Of a stretch of 64,000 bases of DNA, positions 35,285 through 44,399 are shown piece after piece. Source of the stretch: Siminovitchia terrae (GTDB lineage Bacteria > Bacillota > Bacilli > Bacillales > Bacillaceae_C); contig NZ_QYTW02000024.1 of NCBI RefSeq assembly GCF_003605405.2, positions 1 to 64,000 on the forward strand. The letters are read 5' to 3'. Each line of letters starts with the position of its first letter. Position 1 is the stretch's first letter. The position numbers were made by a program, and so were the translations under genes. Under the pieces are notes generated by a model. That model worked only from the letters and a program-made list of their open reading frames with translations. It was not told the origin of the DNA and did no database searches.

Positions 35285-36850
35285 ATGAGAGTAAGTAAAA
35301 TGGTATGGATGGTATGTATATTATCCATTATTGCTTTGGTCGCCGGCTGTAAATCAACCAACACAAATTCAAGCACGGATCTTGATATGGGTAAAGAATT
35401 AATTGTGGCATATCCTAGTCAACCGCCATCCTTAGATACTCATACCAATACGACAACTGCAACGTCAAATATAGGAAAGAATATTTTCGAATCGTTAGTT
35501 GCTATGGATTCTAATTATGGTGTGCAGCCAATGCTTGCTGATTCGTGGGAAGTAAAAGAGGATGGACGCGTTATCGAATTTAAACTGCGCAAGGGTGTCA
35601 AATTTCATAACGGGAAAACAATGACTTCTAAAGATGTTGTCGCCTCAATGAACCGGTGGCTTGAAAATTCCAGTTCTGCGGAAGAAACGTTTGATGATGC
35701 CTCTTTTTCAGAGATTGACGATCATACAGTTAAGTTAGAGATGTCGCAGCCGACTTCAACTGCTTTAGTCGTACTTGCTTATTCTGGAGGCGAGTTAGCG
35801 AGCATTATGCCAGCGTCTGTCATTGAAAACATTAAGGGGGACAAGTTAACTGAATTTATAGGGACTGGGCCTTTTCAATTTGAGTCTTGGCAACAGGATC
35901 AACAAATTCATTTGAAGAAGTTTAAAAATTATTCCAGCCGAGAGGAAGCAGCTGATGGATTGTCGGGAAAGAAGGAAGCTCTAGTTGACGATTTGTATTT
36001 TAAATTTGTCGCCGATTCTTCTACTAGACTTGCTGGAATACAGTCCGGGGAATACGATGTGGCACATAGTATTCCGTATGATAGCACAGATCAACTTAAA
36101 AGTAATCCTAACGTCAAATTATATTCTTCACCAAATACAATATTGAACATTTACTTGAATAAAAAGAAGGGCTTGTTTTCAGATCTAACCGCAAGGAAAG
36201 CGCTTGCTACAGGTATAAACAAAGAGGCTATTTTAAAGGCTTCCTTTGGTGATTCGGAAAATTACGAAAAGACTCACCATATGATGATGTACCATCAAGA
36301 AGGTCAGTGGTCCAGTGATATCGGAAAAAAAGAATACAACATTCATGATGTAGAAAAGGCCAAGGAACTATTTAAAAAGGCTGGGTACAATGGGGAAACT
36401 CTTAAAATAATGGCTACCAGAGATTATGAATATGTGTATAGTTCCGCCGTTGTTTTGCAAGAACAATTAAACCAAATGGGAATTAACGCTGAAGTAGAAG
36501 TCTATGATTGGCCTACTTTTGTAGATAAACGGGACGATCCGGATAATTATGACATTACGATTATTCCAAATACTGCGAAGCCAGAGCCTTCTTCTCTCGC
36601 GTTTATGAGATCTGATTTTACTGGTTGGACAGACAGTGAAGAATTAAATGCAATTTTAGAGGAGTTTCGCAGGGCTCCATCATTGGAGGATGCCCAAAAA
36701 AAATATAATGACTTGCAGGCCTGGTTTATCGACTATATCCCAATCATTAAAATTGGCGATATAAATTCCATTTATGCATCCAGGGATAATATCTCAGAAA
36801 TAGAATACGTGGATGGAGCCATTTATTGGAATGTCACAAAATCCAAATAA
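35285..36850 (+). CDS. Oligopeptide-type substrate-binding lipoprotein (SBP_bac_5)
   Basis: 521 residues. The signal peptide ends in lipobox LVAGC (C22). The SBP_bac_5 domain shows WEVKEDGRVIEFKLRKGVKFHNG, the family signature near residue 100. It would capture a peptide or peptide-like compound outside the cell for the following permease. A 12-bp palindrome CGCTTGCAAGCG (35253-35264) lies before the ribosome site AAGGGGATG. It follows the C45 gene by 116 nt. Confidence 0.9.
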   Translation: MRVSKMVWMVCILSIIALVAGCKSTNTNSSTDLDMGKELIVAYPSQPPSLDTHTNTTTATSNIGKNIFESLVAMDSNYGVQPMLADSWEVKEDGRVIEFKLRKGVKFHNGKTMTSKDVVASMNRWLENSSSAEETFDDASFSEIDDHTVKLEMSQPTSTALVVLAYSGGELASIMPASVIENIKGDKLTEFIGTGPFQFESWQQDQQIHLKKFKNYSSREEAADGLSGKKEALVDDLYFKFVADSSTRLAGIQSGEYDVAHSIPYDSTDQLKSNPNVKLYSSPNTILNIYLNKKKGLFSDLTARKALATGINKEAILKASFGDSENYEKTHHMMMYHQEGQWSSDIGKKEYNIHDVEKAKELFKKAGYNGETLKIMATRDYEYVYSSAVVLQEQLNQMGINAEVEVYDWPTFVDKRDDPDNYDITIIPNTAKPEPSSLAFMRSDFTGWTDSEELNAILEEFRRAPSLEDAQKKYNDLQAWFIDYIPIIKIGDINSIYASRDNISEIEYVDGAIYWNVTKSK

Positions 36851-36962
36851 TGACTTTTAAAAAATTTATATGTTGTTTCAAGCGCTGGGAGATTTATCCG
36901 AATAGATGCAGACATTGTTTTGATACGTGCTTCATATGCCACTCTATTGAAAAAGAGAGAGT

Positions 36963-36995
36963 CCCCGATCAACGATTCAAATGGTATGATCGGGG
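36963..36995 (+). terminator. Intra-operon attenuator hairpin
   Basis: CCCCGATCA/TGATCGGGG with a 15-nt loop and a weak U-rich tail, between the binding-protein gene and the permeases. Such hairpins allow more binding protein than permease to be made. Confidence 0.6.
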
Positions 36996-37026
36996 TGCTT
37001 TATTAACGATTTGGGGGGGACAGACT

Positions 37027-37977
37027 TTGTGGTCATATATATTAAAAAGAACTTTATCCTTAATACCAATACTGTTCATCGTGTCCCTAGTGATATTTTT
37101 CATTATACATTTAACACCTGGTGATCCTGTTTCCTATATGTTGGGAGATGAAGCGACTGAAGAACAGATTAATAATGTACGTGAAGAGATGGGATTAAAT
37201 CTGCCTATCTATGAGCAATATTTTCATTGGATTGCCAATGTGCTGAAAGGAGACTTTGGGGTCTCATTTCATATGAATACAACCGTATTAGATGCTATCT
37301 TTTCCCATGTCGCTCCTACCTTGTCTCTTGCGATTTTTGCCCAGGTGATTGCATTGCTCATTGCCATCCCACTTGGAATCATCGCTGCTATTAAGCGGGG
37401 AACGATAGTGGATCAGGCGGTGATGGGATTATCGTTACTGGGTATGGCTGTACCAAGTTTTTTATTGGCTCTCTTTTTAGTTTTGTTGATCGGAGTTCAC
37501 TTGCAATGGCTTCCTATAGCAGGATATCAGCCTCTAAGCAGCGGGTTGTGGAATCACTTAAAATACTTAATCTTACCTGCAATATCATTAGGTTCTATTC
37601 AAGCCGCTCTTATTGCCAGAATGACACGCTCATCTATGCTTGAAGTATTGAATAACAACTATATCAATATGGCGCGTTCAAAAGGAGTTAGTGAGAGAAA
37701 AGTTATCTATAGCCATGCTCTTCATAATGCGTTTCTCCCTATATTAACTGTAATCGGACAGACATTTGGTGCATTGGTAACTGGAGCTGTTATCACGGAA
37801 ACCATTTTTAATATTCCTGGATTGGGCCAGCTGATCATTAACTCAGTAGAGCGAAGAGACTACACTGTCATCCAAGGAATCGTTCTATTTGTGACTTTCA
37901 TATACGTCATGCTGAATTTATTAATTGATTTGTTATATGGAGTTGTGGATCCACGAGTTCGCTTGGATGAAAAATAA
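37027..37977 (+). CDS. Oligopeptide ABC permease (DppB/OppB-like)
   Basis: 316 residues from TTG 37027, which has a GGGGGGGA ribosome site 7 nt upstream; the longer frame overlaps the previous gene and the attenuator. The N-terminus (WSYILKRTLSLIPILF) and HLTPGDPVSYMLGDEAT are typical of DppB. Six membrane helices and the EAA-type loop (NYINMARSKGVSERKVIYSHALHNA) contact the ATPases. Confidence 0.88.
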   Translation: MWSYILKRTLSLIPILFIVSLVIFFIIHLTPGDPVSYMLGDEATEEQINNVREEMGLNLPIYEQYFHWIANVLKGDFGVSFHMNTTVLDAIFSHVAPTLSLAIFAQVIALLIAIPLGIIAAIKRGTIVDQAVMGLSLLGMAVPSFLLALFLVLLIGVHLQWLPIAGYQPLSSGLWNHLKYLILPAISLGSIQAALIARMTRSSMLEVLNNNYINMARSKGVSERKVIYSHALHNAFLPILTVIGQTFGALVTGAVITETIFNIPGLGQLIINSVERRDYTVIQGIVLFVTFIYVMLNLLIDLLYGVVDPRVRLDEK

Positions 37978-38007
37978 TATTTCTTTTTGTAAGAGGGGGT
38001 GTGAGTT

Positions 38008-38952
38008 TTGAATGGATCAGAAGCAAAGGAAATGCTAACGGCAACAAAGAAAAAGTTGATCAGTGAACAACGGTCTCTTTTAAAAAGGCGTTTTTTTTCA
38101 AATAACTCCATGATGATAGGTTTAATTATCTTAAGTTTTTTAATCATTATTTGTTTGGTCGGCCCTTCTATTACAAGCTATACTCCATTTGAAATGGACG
38201 TGGAGAAGAGGTTAAATGGCCCGAATTCCACCTATCTGCTTGGCACTGATAATTATGGCAGAGATTTATTGACCAGGATTATCTATGGAGCGCGTGTCTC
38301 AATGGGAGTAGGCTTTTTGGTAGCTTTCATCACTTCCGTACTTGGGGTCATCATGGGGCTGTATGCCAGCTATTACAAGGCACTGGATCATATCCTTATG
38401 AGAATCAGTGACGGTTTGATAGCTATACCAGGCATTTTATTCGCCATTGCCTTAATGGCGGCTTTGGGTCCTCGTACAGAAAACGTTGTTTTAGCCTTAA
38501 GCATTGTATTTACACCTTATGTAGCACGGGTTGTCCGATCGGCTGCCCTAGTGGTCAAGGAACAAACGTATATTGAGGCAATGAAGGCTCAAGGTGCCAG
38601 CTCAACACGTATTATTTGGAGGCATATTGCTCCAAATGTATTATCTCCGCTTATTGTTCAGGCAACATTTATTTTTGCGGATACGATTATAACAGAGGCG
38701 GGATTAAGCTTTCTTGGAGCCGGCGTTCCAACACCAAATCCAAGCTGGGGAAATATCTTGTATGATGGGAAACTTGTCATATTTAATGCATGGTGGATGA
38801 CAGTGTTTCCAGGGATTATGATTATCATGGCTGTTATAGGATTAAATCTTTTAGGTGATGGAATAAGGGACATCATGGACCCGCATTATAAAAAAATCAG
38901 ATTCAAAAAGGCATTTAGATTAAAGCTTAATAGGGGAGAAAAGAATGACTGA
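38008..38952 (+). CDS. Oligopeptide ABC permease (DppC/OppC-like)
   Basis: 314 residues, start TTG 38008 with AGAGGGGG upstream. It has the OppC-type N-terminal extension, then GTDNYGRDLLTRIIYGARVS and the EAA loop (EAMKAQGASSTRIIWRHIAPN). Six membrane helices. It overlaps the next gene by 8 nt. Confidence 0.9.
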   Translation: MNGSEAKEMLTATKKKLISEQRSLLKRRFFSNNSMMIGLIILSFLIIICLVGPSITSYTPFEMDVEKRLNGPNSTYLLGTDNYGRDLLTRIIYGARVSMGVGFLVAFITSVLGVIMGLYASYYKALDHILMRISDGLIAIPGILFAIALMAALGPRTENVVLALSIVFTPYVARVVRSAALVVKEQTYIEAMKAQGASSTRIIWRHIAPNVLSPLIVQATFIFADTIITEAGLSFLGAGVPTPNPSWGNILYDGKLVIFNAWWMTVFPGIMIIMAVIGLNLLGDGIRDIMDPHYKKIRFKKAFRLKLNRGEKND

Positions 38953-39964
38953 TACTCTTTTGAAGCTGGACAAATTAAAAACCCATTTTCATACAGAGAG
39001 AGGCATGGTAACGGCTATTGATGGGATTACTTTTGAAGTTGGTAAAGGAGAAATCGTTGGTTTAGTTGGAGAATCAGGTTGTGGAAAAAGCGTGACGATA
39101 CAATCCATTCTAAGATTATTGGACGAAAGGTCAGTCGTCTATGAAGGGGAAGTGAACTATAAGGGGAAGAACCTGTTGAATTGTAGTAAAAGGGAGATGC
39201 AACAGATCCGGGGCAATGAAGTCTCCATGATTTTTCAAGATCCATTAAGTTCATTAAATCCTGTACAAACCATTGGCCGACAAATCACGGAGCCCATAAT
39301 GATTCATCAAAAAGTGTCTAAAAAGGCTGCAAAAGAAGAATCTGTAAATTTATTGAGATTGGTTGGAATTCCTAATCCTGAGGCAAGAATCAATGAATAT
39401 CCACATCAGCTTTCAGGTGGTATGCGGCAAAGAGGTATGATAGCAGTTGCCCTCGCATGTAAGCCTTCGCTTTTGTTGGCTGATGAACCAACCACTGCGC
39501 TGGATGTTACGATACAATCCCAAATACTGAAGTTAATGAAAGAGTTAAATGCGGACCTGAATATGGGAATCATTTTTATTACTCATGATCTTGGAGTAGT
39601 CGCAGAACTATGTTCAAGGGTCATTGTGATGTATTTGGGAGAAATCGTAGAAGAAGCAAGTGTTCAGGAATTGTTTACCCGTCCTTTACACCCATATACA
39701 CAAGGCTTAATCCAATCCATTCCGAAAATTGACGGTGACCGCTCCGAGGAATTATATGTCATTAAAGGGACTGTGCCGTCGTTAGCTCAGGTTCCTAAAG
39801 GTTGCCGCTTTGCAAACCGCTGTTTATATGCGAATACAAAATGTTTTGATGCTCCTCCTCCTACATACACAGAAACCGATTCACAAAAAGTGAAATGCTG
39901 GCGTTATAAGGAAATCCAGGAGATGAAGGAGGTGGTTCCTCGTGAAATTGAAAATGCAAAATGA
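38945..39964 (+). CDS. Oligopeptide ABC ATPase (DppD/OppD-like)
   Basis: 339 residues. Walker A GESGCGKS, signature LSGGMRQRG, Walker B LLLADEPT, and the oligo_HPY C-terminal extension (HPYTQGLIQSIPK, then four cysteines CRFANRCLYANTKC) that can bind an iron-sulfur cluster. It works as a pair with the following ATPase. Confidence 0.92.
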   Translation: MTDTLLKLDKLKTHFHTERGMVTAIDGITFEVGKGEIVGLVGESGCGKSVTIQSILRLLDERSVVYEGEVNYKGKNLLNCSKREMQQIRGNEVSMIFQDPLSSLNPVQTIGRQITEPIMIHQKVSKKAAKEESVNLLRLVGIPNPEARINEYPHQLSGGMRQRGMIAVALACKPSLLLADEPTTALDVTIQSQILKLMKELNADLNMGIIFITHDLGVVAELCSRVIVMYLGEIVEEASVQELFTRPLHPYTQGLIQSIPKIDGDRSEELYVIKGTVPSLAQVPKGCRFANRCLYANTKCFDAPPPTYTETDSQKVKCWRYKEIQEMKEVVPREIENAK

Positions 39965-40964
39965 GTATAAAGAAAGGGATATGGATAAGAAGAATAAACT
40001 GTTGGAAGTGAAAAACTTAAAGAAACATTTTCCTGTGAAACGAGGGTTTTTTAATATTGGAAAGAAGCAAATCTCAGTAAAAGCCGTAAATAATGTTACC
40101 TTTGATATTTATGAGGGTGAAACATACGGTCTAGTTGGTGAATCGGGATGTGGAAAAAGCACAGTTGGACGAACGTTATTGAGATTAATAGAGCCGACTG
40201 ATGGGCAGGTACTGTATAATGGACAGGACATTTTAAATGCATCTAAAAAGGACATGTTGGATATTCGTAAGAAAATTCAAATGGTATTTCAAGACCCTTA
40301 TTCCTCTCTTAATCCCAGGAAAAGAATTGGAAAAATTGTAGAAGAGCCTCTAATTATCCACAAAAAGGGCATCGCCGACGAGCGTTCTGATGTCGTGATG
40401 GAAACTTTAAGTAAAGTGGGTCTTCAATTAGAGCATTATTATCGGTATCCGCATGAATTTTCAGGTGGGCAAAGGCAGAGAATCGGACTTGCCAGGGCGC
40501 TAGTGCTGAATCCAAAATTGTTAATAATGGATGAGCCTGTTTCGGCGCTCGACGTATCTATTCAATCACAAGTCATTAATTTGCTGAAGAAATTACAAAA
40601 GGATATGTCTTTGGGCTATTTGTTTATTTCCCATGACATGAGTGTGGTCCGATATATGGCTGATCGAATTGGCGTGATGTACCTGGGAGAATTAGTGGAA
40701 GAGGCGTCAACAGAAGAATTATTTGCCGACCCAATGCATCCATATACCAAGGCCCTTCTTTCAGCAGTCCCCTCTCCAGATATTGAAAGGAAAAAAGAAG
40801 AAATTGTGCTTAAGGGGGAGCTGCCTTCCCCGATGAACCCGCCAGCCGGCTGCAAATTCCATACTAGATGTCCGTTTGCGCAAGAGGAGTGTAAACAAAG
40901 TGCTCCTAAAAAGCATCAGATAGCCGAGGGTCACTATGTAGCATGTCACCTATATAAAGAATAG
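39942..40964 (+). CDS. Oligopeptide ABC ATPase (DppF/OppF-like)
   Basis: 340 residues from GTG 39942, with AGGAGG 8 nt upstream inside the previous gene (23-nt overlap). Walker A GESGCGKST, signature FSGGQRQRI, Walker B LLIMDEPVSALD, and oligo_HPY tail (HPYTKALLSAVPSPD, CPFAQEEC). It is the last gene of the importer operon. No clear terminator separates it from the convergent LysR gene. Confidence 0.92.
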   Translation: MKLKMQNEYKERDMDKKNKLLEVKNLKKHFPVKRGFFNIGKKQISVKAVNNVTFDIYEGETYGLVGESGCGKSTVGRTLLRLIEPTDGQVLYNGQDILNASKKDMLDIRKKIQMVFQDPYSSLNPRKRIGKIVEEPLIIHKKGIADERSDVVMETLSKVGLQLEHYYRYPHEFSGGQRQRIGLARALVLNPKLLIMDEPVSALDVSIQSQVINLLKKLQKDMSLGYLFISHDMSVVRYMADRIGVMYLGELVEEASTEELFADPMHPYTKALLSAVPSPDIERKKEEIVLKGELPSPMNPPAGCKFHTRCPFAQEECKQSAPKKHQIAEGHYVACHLYKE

Positions 40965-41006
40965 CAGCGAAAATACTCTTAACCCCACTCTATTCTAAAC
41001 CGTGTT

Positions 41007-41861
41007 TTATAACAATGGTGGAGCTGATTGAAAATATTCAATCAGTTTTTTTACGATAACGAGTTCTTTGGATTCATTACTGCACATGAGCCATGTGTTG
41101 ATTGTCATGGGAGTACCATCTTTAAACATGATGTTTTGTTGATAAAAGTCATCCTGATCATTAAGAAATATGCTAGGAATGATCGCGTATCCATATCCGA
41201 CCTTAGCAAGAGCTTTGACCGTTTCATAATCATCGATTTCTGTATTTATAAGTGGCGGTGTTTCAAAATTTTCATACCACCATGACTCGATTCTTCGGTT
41301 AAAATTTGAAGGATACTTATAGTGAATCCGAGGGACTTTCGGCAAATCCTCGAAATGAATTTTGTCTTTGGAGATGATGCAAATATTCTCAGTTTCAATA
41401 AGATATTTATATCCCGGCCAGTTAAATTCACCACGCACAATACCAAGATGGATTTTCTCAGCAGCCAGCAGTTGGAAGATCTCTTTTGTTAATCCTGCAT
41501 TTAGATGTATTTTTACTTGAGGGTACATATTTAAGAAATATTTCAGAACTTCAGGAAGCCGATATCTTGCGTAGATTGTGGAAGCGCCGATTCTTAAGGT
41601 TGCATTGATATCCAAAAGATAGTCTTTAAGTAATTGTAATTCTGTAATTTTTTTATTTGCATATTGAACTAAGTGTTCACCTTCAGGAGTGAAGTATATT
41701 TGTTTACCATTTTTTCTTAAGAGAGGAACGCCAAATTTTTGTTCTAATTGCTGAATTCGATAAGTAAGAGCGGGCGGTGTAATAAACAATCTTGAAGCCG
41801 CCCGCCCTAAATTCATTTCCTCATGTATATACTTTAATAAATAGCAATCTTTTTCATCCAT
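41007..41861 (-). CDS. LysR-family regulator
   Basis: 284 residues from ATG 41861, which gives the usual LysR N-terminus (MDEKDCYLLKYIHEEMNLGRAASRLF cut to its pattern: helix then GRAA) and has GAGTGA 5 nt upstream; GTG 41870 and ATG 41867 are alternatives. The HTH (AASRLFITPPALTYRIQQLE) is followed by an effector domain from about 90. It is convergent with the C45-importer operon and is the only regulator beside it, so it probably controls it. Confidence 0.85.
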   Translation of the reverse strand: MDEKDCYLLKYIHEEMNLGRAASRLFITPPALTYRIQQLEQKFGVPLLRKNGKQIYFTPEGEHLVQYANKKITELQLLKDYLLDINATLRIGASTIYARYRLPEVLKYFLNMYPQVKIHLNAGLTKEIFQLLAAEKIHLGIVRGEFNWPGYKYLIETENICIISKDKIHFEDLPKVPRIHYKYPSNFNRRIESWWYENFETPPLINTEIDDYETVKALAKVGYGYAIIPSIFLNDQDDFYQQNIMFKDGTPMTINTWLMCSNESKELVIVKKLIEYFQSAPPLL

Positions 41862-41984
41862 TAACATCACTCTTTTTCTGTAATTCTTATATGATTACCT
41901 TATCATTAAGAGCTTACATTTCAAATACAATAATCGCCTTTTTATTAGGCCGCGAGAGTATACCTGAGACTAAGAGATTCCTTT

Positions 41985-42176
41985 AACTTCATTCAGCAGA
42001 AATCTCCCACTTCTATAAGTGGTGAGATGAATGCCTATTGGTATTCAATTCAGTGGGGGTTAAAACCCTGGCTGAATAAAGTCAAAGCCTCCGGCGGATG
42101 CCACAGATTTTCAAAGGAAATTTATCGAGCGGAGCTCGATAAAATCTGGGCGCAAATACGCCAAGGCGCATTTGAT
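41985..42176 (+). repeat. Four-hairpin repeat, copy 6
   Basis: Full copy after CCTTT, starting AACTTC and ending CATTTGAT, with small changes in H1 and H2 (AAACCCTGGCTGAAT). It lies between the LysR and phosphatase genes. Confidence 0.9.
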
Positions 42177-42321
42177 ATAAGGTATGTACGGGTCATCAAA
42201 TCACTTTCCAAGACCTGTAAGCTAAGAAATCTTTATCAGACTTCTTATAGGAAGAGGATATAGAAATCACAGACATCAGAATTGCTGCTTTGGTAGAATA
42301 CTAGTGCTGTGTTTACGAGTA

Positions 42322-42747
42322 TTATTGTTCGTATATGTGTTTCAACGCATCTTTAAATTGCGGCCTTACATTAATATTTGGGCGGATAGCTTTCGCTTTT
42401 TCTTCCGCTTCATCGACCGTACTGGCTAGGCCTAATTCAAGTAATGTTGCTGTTGCGATGGTTCCTGCTCTTCCGCGCCCGGTATTGCAATGGAAATAAA
42501 CATTTTTTCCGTTTTCATAAGAATCCATCACTGCATTAATGGCTGCTTTAATAGATTCCACTTGGTTTTCTTCCTCATCCACGATCGGCTGATGGATGCT
42601 CAACTTACTGGGAAGCCCATCTTTCAGCTTGGCTCGTAAATCATAGATGACGTCGATCTTTTCATTTTCTAGGAGCTCTTCAATTGCGTCTACTCCGCCA
42701 ATAAAAATCCTGGCCGGGATTAGTTCTTCATATTTCTTTTCTGTCAT
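42322..42747 (-). CDS. Dual-specificity / tyrosine protein phosphatase
   Basis: 141 residues from ATG 42747, with GAGGTG 6 nt upstream (GTG 42756 overlaps that site). The phosphatase loop HCNTGRGRAG has the catalytic CX5R, and a general-acid Asp is likely in VDEEEN. It dephosphorylates phosphotyrosine or phosphoserine/threonine proteins; its partner kinase is not in the window. The four-hairpin repeat lies downstream. Confidence 0.85.
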   Translation of the reverse strand: MTEKKYEELIPARIFIGGVDAIEELLENEKIDVIYDLRAKLKDGLPSKLSIHQPIVDEEENQVESIKAAINAVMDSYENGKNVYFHCNTGRGRAGTIATATLLELGLASTVDEAEEKAKAIRPNINVRPQFKDALKHIYEQ

Positions 42748-42862
42748 ATCAATCACCTCGTTTAAAAGTATACCAGCTTACGGTAGTTGTTTCAGATGGG
42801 ATAAAAGTCCAATGCGACATTATATAGAAATCATTATACTATTCAGGAGAAGGAAGTGAATA

Positions 42863-44266
42863 ATGATGACTAAAAAGGCTTTTATCGTGCTATTTGTAAT
42901 CTCTATGACAATAGCTGGCTGTCAACAGACAGAGAAAAAGAGTGAACACAAGAAAGAGGAAAAAACTGTTGAAACAACTGCTAAGGAACCTACAGAAAAA
43001 ACTGATCCATCCTATAGCTTAATTGGTGAGGAAATCGAAGAAGAACCGGCCGGGGAATTATTCCAAAAGCATATAGGCGAAAAAGAATTGACCGATGATG
43101 AGTATTCTAAAGCGGCCGATGAAGCCGTCACCGAATACATGAAAGAAATAAAAAGTAAGGATACAAAAGAGTGGGGCGCTGAGGAGTGGGCGAAGTCAAT
43201 CATTGTGAATCTTCGTGCTGATGCAAAGGAGACCCTACAGCCGATTAAAGATTTTGAAGTAAAGTATAACGAACTTAAGTTGCCTGACGGAAGGCTTCTC
43301 CAAGATGTCAGTGAAGAAGAGCTTAACGAAGAGGCTGAGGAAGTTAACGTTGCTGTATTGATTGATGCCAGCGGAAGCATGAATGCTGATGTTCCGGGTG
43401 GAAATAAAATGGCCTTAGCAAAATCAAGTATCAAACAATTCTCAGAGAGCTTGGGCGACAATGTCAATGTATCCCTGTCTGTTTTTGGACATAAAGGAAC
43501 TGGTTCAGATCAGGACAAAAAGCTGTCATGTGGAAATATTGAAACGGTATACCCATTACAGCCTTTTGATCAAAAGAAATTTACTGAGGCCTTAGAGCAA
43601 TTCAATGCAAGTGGATGGACGCCGCTTGCATCAGCCATACAGCATGCAGAAAAAGAGTTGAAAGCTACAAGTAGTGAACAGACAAAAACACTTATATATG
43701 TTGTAAGTGATGGTGTGGAGACTTGCGATGGAGATCCTGTCCAAGCAGCGAAGGACGCCAAGAAATCAATGACAGACCTGCAAATTAATATTATCGGTTT
43801 TGATGTTGATAACGAAGCTGATCGCCAGTTAAAAGAAGTGGCGAGTGCAGGTGGCGGAGAGTATACATCAGTGAAGAATAAGCAGGAACTGGACGAAGAA
43901 ATCACGAAAAATTGGAAAGAGCGCCTGAGCAAAACCACCTGGCGCTTTTGGTTGGCAGGTAATATCAATAACATAAACTGGGCATCTGTTGGAATGTCCA
44001 ATGAACTCCGAGACTTGGAGAACGATCATATCACTTCGCGCAACAGGGAGCTTGATCGTATGAATGCTGTCTTGACCTTATTGTTGAGCAATGATTTGAT
44101 TGACTTTGACACGGAGACTGCCATCTCGGATATTCTATATGAACGGACAGCTGCTATCAAAGATTATGCAAATGAGGTTATAGCTGAAAAACATAATGAA
44201 ATTTTTGATACAGCGGACAGTTTGAAAGAGAAAGTTGACCATGTAACCAAGGATTTGGATCTATAA
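42863..44266 (+). CDS. VWA-domain lipoprotein (YwmC/YwmD-like)
   Basis: 467 residues. The signal peptide ends at lipobox IAGC (C20), then an acidic/lysine-rich linker, a helical part (60-155) and a von Willebrand A domain from about 162. The metal-dependent adhesion site is DASGS (168-172) with Thr in GWTPL and Asp in VSDGVE. A helical C-terminus follows. It is anchored outside the membrane and probably binds a protein through the MIDAS. B. subtilis YwmC/YwmD have this design; their function is unknown. Confidence 0.85.
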   Translation: MMTKKAFIVLFVISMTIAGCQQTEKKSEHKKEEKTVETTAKEPTEKTDPSYSLIGEEIEEEPAGELFQKHIGEKELTDDEYSKAADEAVTEYMKEIKSKDTKEWGAEEWAKSIIVNLRADAKETLQPIKDFEVKYNELKLPDGRLLQDVSEEELNEEAEEVNVAVLIDASGSMNADVPGGNKMALAKSSIKQFSESLGDNVNVSLSVFGHKGTGSDQDKKLSCGNIETVYPLQPFDQKKFTEALEQFNASGWTPLASAIQHAEKELKATSSEQTKTLIYVVSDGVETCDGDPVQAAKDAKKSMTDLQINIIGFDVDNEADRQLKEVASAGGGEYTSVKNKQELDEEITKNWKERLSKTTWRFWLAGNINNINWASVGMSNELRDLENDHITSRNRELDRMNAVLTLLLSNDLIDFDTETAISDILYERTAAIKDYANEVIAEKHNEIFDTADSLKEKVDHVTKDLDL

Positions 44267-44296
44267 AAAACAAAGGGGGAATCCCTTTGTTTTTTA
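44265..44296 (+). terminator. Terminator of the VWA lipoprotein gene
   Basis: AAAACAAAGGG/CCCTTTGTTTT with a 5-nt loop and T6, overlapping the stop codon. Confidence 0.9.
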
Positions 44297-44399
44297 TATC
44301 GGATTTATATATCTGTAGATCTGGATCTAAAGGCGGATTGACGCTTTCTAAGGATTCTAATAGTATAAAACTACTAATTTAGGGATAGGAGAGAATGAT

